A stretch of 64,000 nucleotides of DNA from contig CAMTMP010000001.1 in the NCBI GenBank assembly GCA_947073545.1, positions 272,871-336,870 of the forward strand, given 5' to 3'. The notes beneath the pieces are model-generated. The model worked only from the letters and a program-made list of their open reading frames with translations. It made no database searches and was not told where the DNA came from. A program made the position numbers and the translations under genes. The number at the start of each line of letters is the position of its first letter. Position 1 is the first letter of the stretch. This document shows, piece by piece, positions 62,140-64,000 of the stretch. The DNA is from an uncultured bacterium. GTDB lineage: Bacteria > Bacillota > Clostridia > Lachnospirales > Lachnospiraceae.

Positions 62140-63615
62140 ATGAGACAGGAAGTATTCCGCATGGAGCGGGTGACCTATCCGGATAAGGGAAGCAAGCAGT
62201 TGGAAGACTTTAACCTGCAGATTTACAGGGGTGAAATTATGGGGATGGTTCCGATCAGCGCCCATGGTCTGCAGGCGCTTTTGCAGCTTATGCAGGCCAA
62301 TATGCCTCTCTATGACGGACATGTGTATTATTGCGGAGAACGCGTCAATTCATGGAAAAGCACCCGCCGGTCCGTGAACCGGATCGGTGTGATAGACGCC
62401 CACAGCAGGCTGGTGGAGCATATGACGGTTTCCGACAATATTTTTGTGCTCCGTCAGGGCTTTCGCCAGAATGTCATCCAGAACAGACTGCTGCAAAGAC
62501 AGCTCGCGCCTTTTATGGAGGATATCGGCGTGCACATTCCGGCGGACGCTTATGTGGATAAACTGTCCGCCTTTGAGCGCGTGACCGTGGAGCTTCTGCG
62601 GGCGGTGGTGGCGGGATACCGCCTGATCGTGCTGCATGAGATTGGCACGGTCATAAACGGCGGTGAGCTGGGCAAGCTCTATGAGATGATGCACCATTAT
62701 GCGGGTCAGGGTTTTTCTTTTCTTTATATCAGTCTGCATTTGGAGGAGATCATGGAAGTCTGCGACCGGGCCGCGCTCTTTTCCAACGGCAGGATTCAGA
62801 AGGTGATAGGCCGGGCGGAGATGAAGAGCGAAATCGTGCAGAGCTACACCATTGAATTTGACAAGATGATACGGAACCATATCGGACGGCGCAGCGCTGT
62901 GGGACAGGAAAAAAAGACGGTTTTGTCTCTCTCCCGGATTGCAGGTGAGGTGCTTACGGATTTTACGATGGAGGTTTATGAGGGAGAGTGTCTGGTTGTG
63001 CAGAATCTGGACGAGCAGGTGCTCAGGGACATTCTGTCCGTGCTCTGCGGCGACAGGAAGCCCAAGAAGGGGAAAATCTGTATGGAGGGCAGGGCGATTC
63101 AGCCTGCTGCCTGTAAAGATCTTGCGCTGATTTCCGCCGACCCGACCAGAACAATGGTATTTCAGGGGATGAGCTATTTGGACAATCTGTGCATGGGACT
63201 GGCGCGCCGGGTGCCGGGTATATGGAAAAATACGCGGATGAAAAACAGCGTCAGGAGAGAGTATGAGGAGTATCTGGGGGAGGATGTTTTTCTGATGCCT
63301 GTGGAGGCGCTCGAAGAAAAGCAGAGATATCAGCTCGTATATACACGGGTTTTGCTGCAAAAGCCGAAGGTGGTAGTGTGTGTGCAGCCCTTTAGGGGAG
63401 CGGACCTGACGCACCGGGTTTTGATCTGGAAAATGATGGAGATGCTGTTGGACAGAGGAATGGCGGTGGTGATTCTGACGATCAATCTGGCGGATTCCAT
63501 GTCTCTGGCGGACCGCTTGATACGTGTGAGCAAAGAAGGGATTGTGCAGGAGGTGGAGAAAGAGGCGTTCGGGTCGCTGCCGATTGCGGCGCCGTGGATG
63601 GATTTGTACCGCTGA
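62140..63615 (+). CDS. Catalytically dead RbsA/MglA-like ABC protein (pseudo-ATPase)
   Basis: A 491-residue protein with the two-domain layout of CUT2 ATPases, but every ATP motif is lost. The Walker A position reads MVPISAHGLQ (36-45) where the intact paralogue has GENGAGKST. The signature reads LSAFERVTVELLRAV (about 142), Walker B reads LIVLHEIGT (about 162) and the histidine switch reads ISLHLEE. The second half has VVQNLDEQVLRDIL, LEEKQRYQLVYTRVLL and VVVCVQPFRGADL. The fold-marking segments remain (SVNRIGVIDAHSRLVEHMTV, CDRAALFSNGRIQ). An uninterrupted full-length frame argues for function. It probably docks on a permease or signals rather than hydrolysing ATP. Confidence 0.85.
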   Translation: MRQEVFRMERVTYPDKGSKQLEDFNLQIYRGEIMGMVPISAHGLQALLQLMQANMPLYDGHVYYCGERVNSWKSTRRSVNRIGVIDAHSRLVEHMTVSDNIFVLRQGFRQNVIQNRLLQRQLAPFMEDIGVHIPADAYVDKLSAFERVTVELLRAVVAGYRLIVLHEIGTVINGGELGKLYEMMHHYAGQGFSFLYISLHLEEIMEVCDRAALFSNGRIQKVIGRAEMKSEIVQSYTIEFDKMIRNHIGRRSAVGQEKKTVLSLSRIAGEVLTDFTMEVYEGECLVVQNLDEQVLRDILSVLCGDRKPKKGKICMEGRAIQPAACKDLALISADPTRTMVFQGMSYLDNLCMGLARRVPGIWKNTRMKNSVRREYEEYLGEDVFLMPVEALEEKQRYQLVYTRVLLQKPKVVVCVQPFRGADLTHRVLIWKMMEMLLDRGMAVVILTINLADSMSLADRLIRVSKEGIVQEVEKEAFGSLPIAAPWMDLYR

Positions 63616-63618
63616 GCC

Positions 63619-63642
63619 GGGGACGTAAAAAGAACCGTCCCC
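63619..63642. terminator. Hairpin between the dead ATPase and tRNA genes
   Basis: GGGGACG (63619-63625) pairs with CGTCCCC (63636-63642) around an A-rich loop. It lies between two convergent transcripts and probably terminates one or both, although the T-tract is weak. Confidence 0.5.
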
Positions 63643-63677
63643 AGAGCGCTTGCGTCTCCAAAAACAGTTCTTCAAAG

Positions 63678-63750
63678 TGCACCGCCAGGGGCTCGAACCC
63701 TAGACACCCTGATTAAGAGTCAGGTGCTCTACCAACTGAGCTAGCGGTGC
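63678..63750 (-). tRNA. tRNA-Lys (anticodon CTT)
   Basis: A complete 73-nt cloverleaf on the minus strand: acceptor GCACCGC/GCGGTGC, D-arm AGCTCAGTTGGTAGAGC, anticodon arm CCTGA-CTCTTAA-TCAGG with CTT at the anticodon, and T-arm AGGGTTCGAGCCCCT in the usual place. The discriminator is A. CCA is not encoded and must be added by enzyme. Confidence 0.95.
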
Positions 63751-63777
63751 ATGTCTTCTTTTGTATCAGCAAAAGTT

Positions 63778-63806
63778 ATTATATTATAATGTTTTCCGTA
63801 ATGCAA
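63778..63806 (-). promoter_or_regulatory. Promoter of the tRNA-Lys gene
   Basis: On the minus strand TTGCAT (63801-63806) and TATAAT (63778-63783) are 17 bp apart, about 28 bp from the first base of the tRNA. Confidence 0.65.
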
Positions 63807-64000
63807 GTATTTTTTAAAGAATTTTTAAGAAAATTTCAAATTTTTTTAGTATTTGCATTTGGCAGGCTGAAATGGTACATTATTCAAAGATTGAAATGGT
63901 GGATTTTGCGGGAAAAGGAGAGGTAGTGTGAAAGAAAGTAGAGGACAGCCGATAAATGGCACACTTAAACAAGCTATCATAGGGTAGCTTTGCAAAAGAA
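63807..64000. other. AT-rich end of window, no gene supported
   Basis: After the tRNA promoter the sequence is very AT-rich up to 63900, then becomes GA-rich. A GTG-started frame of 19 codons (63928-63987) with a GAGAGG-like site upstream is too short to support. The next gene presumably starts beyond the window. Confidence 0.3.

Noticed and set aside
62350..63675. A 441-codon open frame on the minus strand opposite the dead ATPase
   Set aside because: It is rich in His, Arg and Gln in the pattern of an antisense shadow, has no ribosome binding site or known domain, and the plus-strand frame has clear homology.
63928..63987. A 19-codon GTG-started frame at the window end
   Set aside because: Too short, no recognisable motif, and at the window edge.
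1..64000. CRISPR arrays, insertion sequences, integrases and prophage genes
   Set aside because: No regularly spaced repeats, transposase motifs or phage structural genes were seen in either strand.

Overview
The window reads as chromosomal DNA from an anaerobic, motile, low-to-mid GC Firmicute, most likely a gut Lachnospiraceae. The evidence is the mix of families: YesN/YesM-type two-component proteins, a CUT2 sugar ABC transporter, flagellin with a FliY/CheC-like protein, CarD, ComFB, BlaI/BlaR1-like genes, ECF sigma/anti-sigma pairs, a CofE-like protein with no F420 genes beside it, and strong AGGAGG ribosome binding sites. No rRNA, CRISPR array, transposase or prophage was seen. One tRNA-Lys(CTT) lies near the right end.

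Layout. 1-2.4 kb: a chemoreceptor-type tail, a soluble GHKL kinase with a LytTR regulator, and a mazEF-type toxin-antitoxin pair with its promoter-operator. 2.6-6.3 kb: a structured leader and two half-size ABC exporters. 6.5-16.6 kb: a string of small accessory and regulatory genes (EcsC, ANT(6)-like, a decayed acetyltransferase, a helix-turn-helix protein with FG repeats, S66 peptidase, a tiny FeoB-associated protein, endonuclease IV, esterase, DUF1848, EFR1 ferredoxin, TetR-GNAT, MerR). 16.8-23.2 kb: a co-directional cluster of CofE-like ligase, D-2-hydroxyacid dehydrogenase, SAH/MTA-type deaminase, HDOD protein and an archaeal-type adenosylhomocysteinase. 23.3-29.2 kb: a beta-xyloside/glucan locus (GH43, GPH transporter, GH5, AraC) in which the transporter carries two lesions and the regulator one. 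29.3-36.9 kb: M18 aminopeptidase, AraC/GyrI regulator, ECF sigma and DUF4179 anti-sigma, BlaI with a BlaR1-like peptidase. 36.9-39.3 kb: an AT-richer EcoRII-type restriction-modification cassette, probably acquired. 39.4-47.7 kb: a truncated phospholipase-like gene, an ABC exporter, a two-component system with an embedded ATPase, and a MacB/FtsX-type ABC transporter. 47.8-54.3 kb: flagellin, FliY/CheC-like, CarD, a second ECF/anti-sigma pair, ComFB and a heavy-metal exporter.

54.6-63.6 kb is the most unusual part: a CUT2 sugar importer whose lipoprotein holds two nearly identical binding domains in tandem, then a YesN/YesM two-component system whose kinase has almost no extracellular part, then a full-length RbsA/MglA-like protein that has lost every ATP-handling motif. 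A structured repeat of about 120-130 bp occurs twice here, once before the response regulator and once before the dead ATPase, with a base change that preserves pairing. My inference is a transport-coupled sensing system in which the dead ATPase and a short kinase read the state of the importer.
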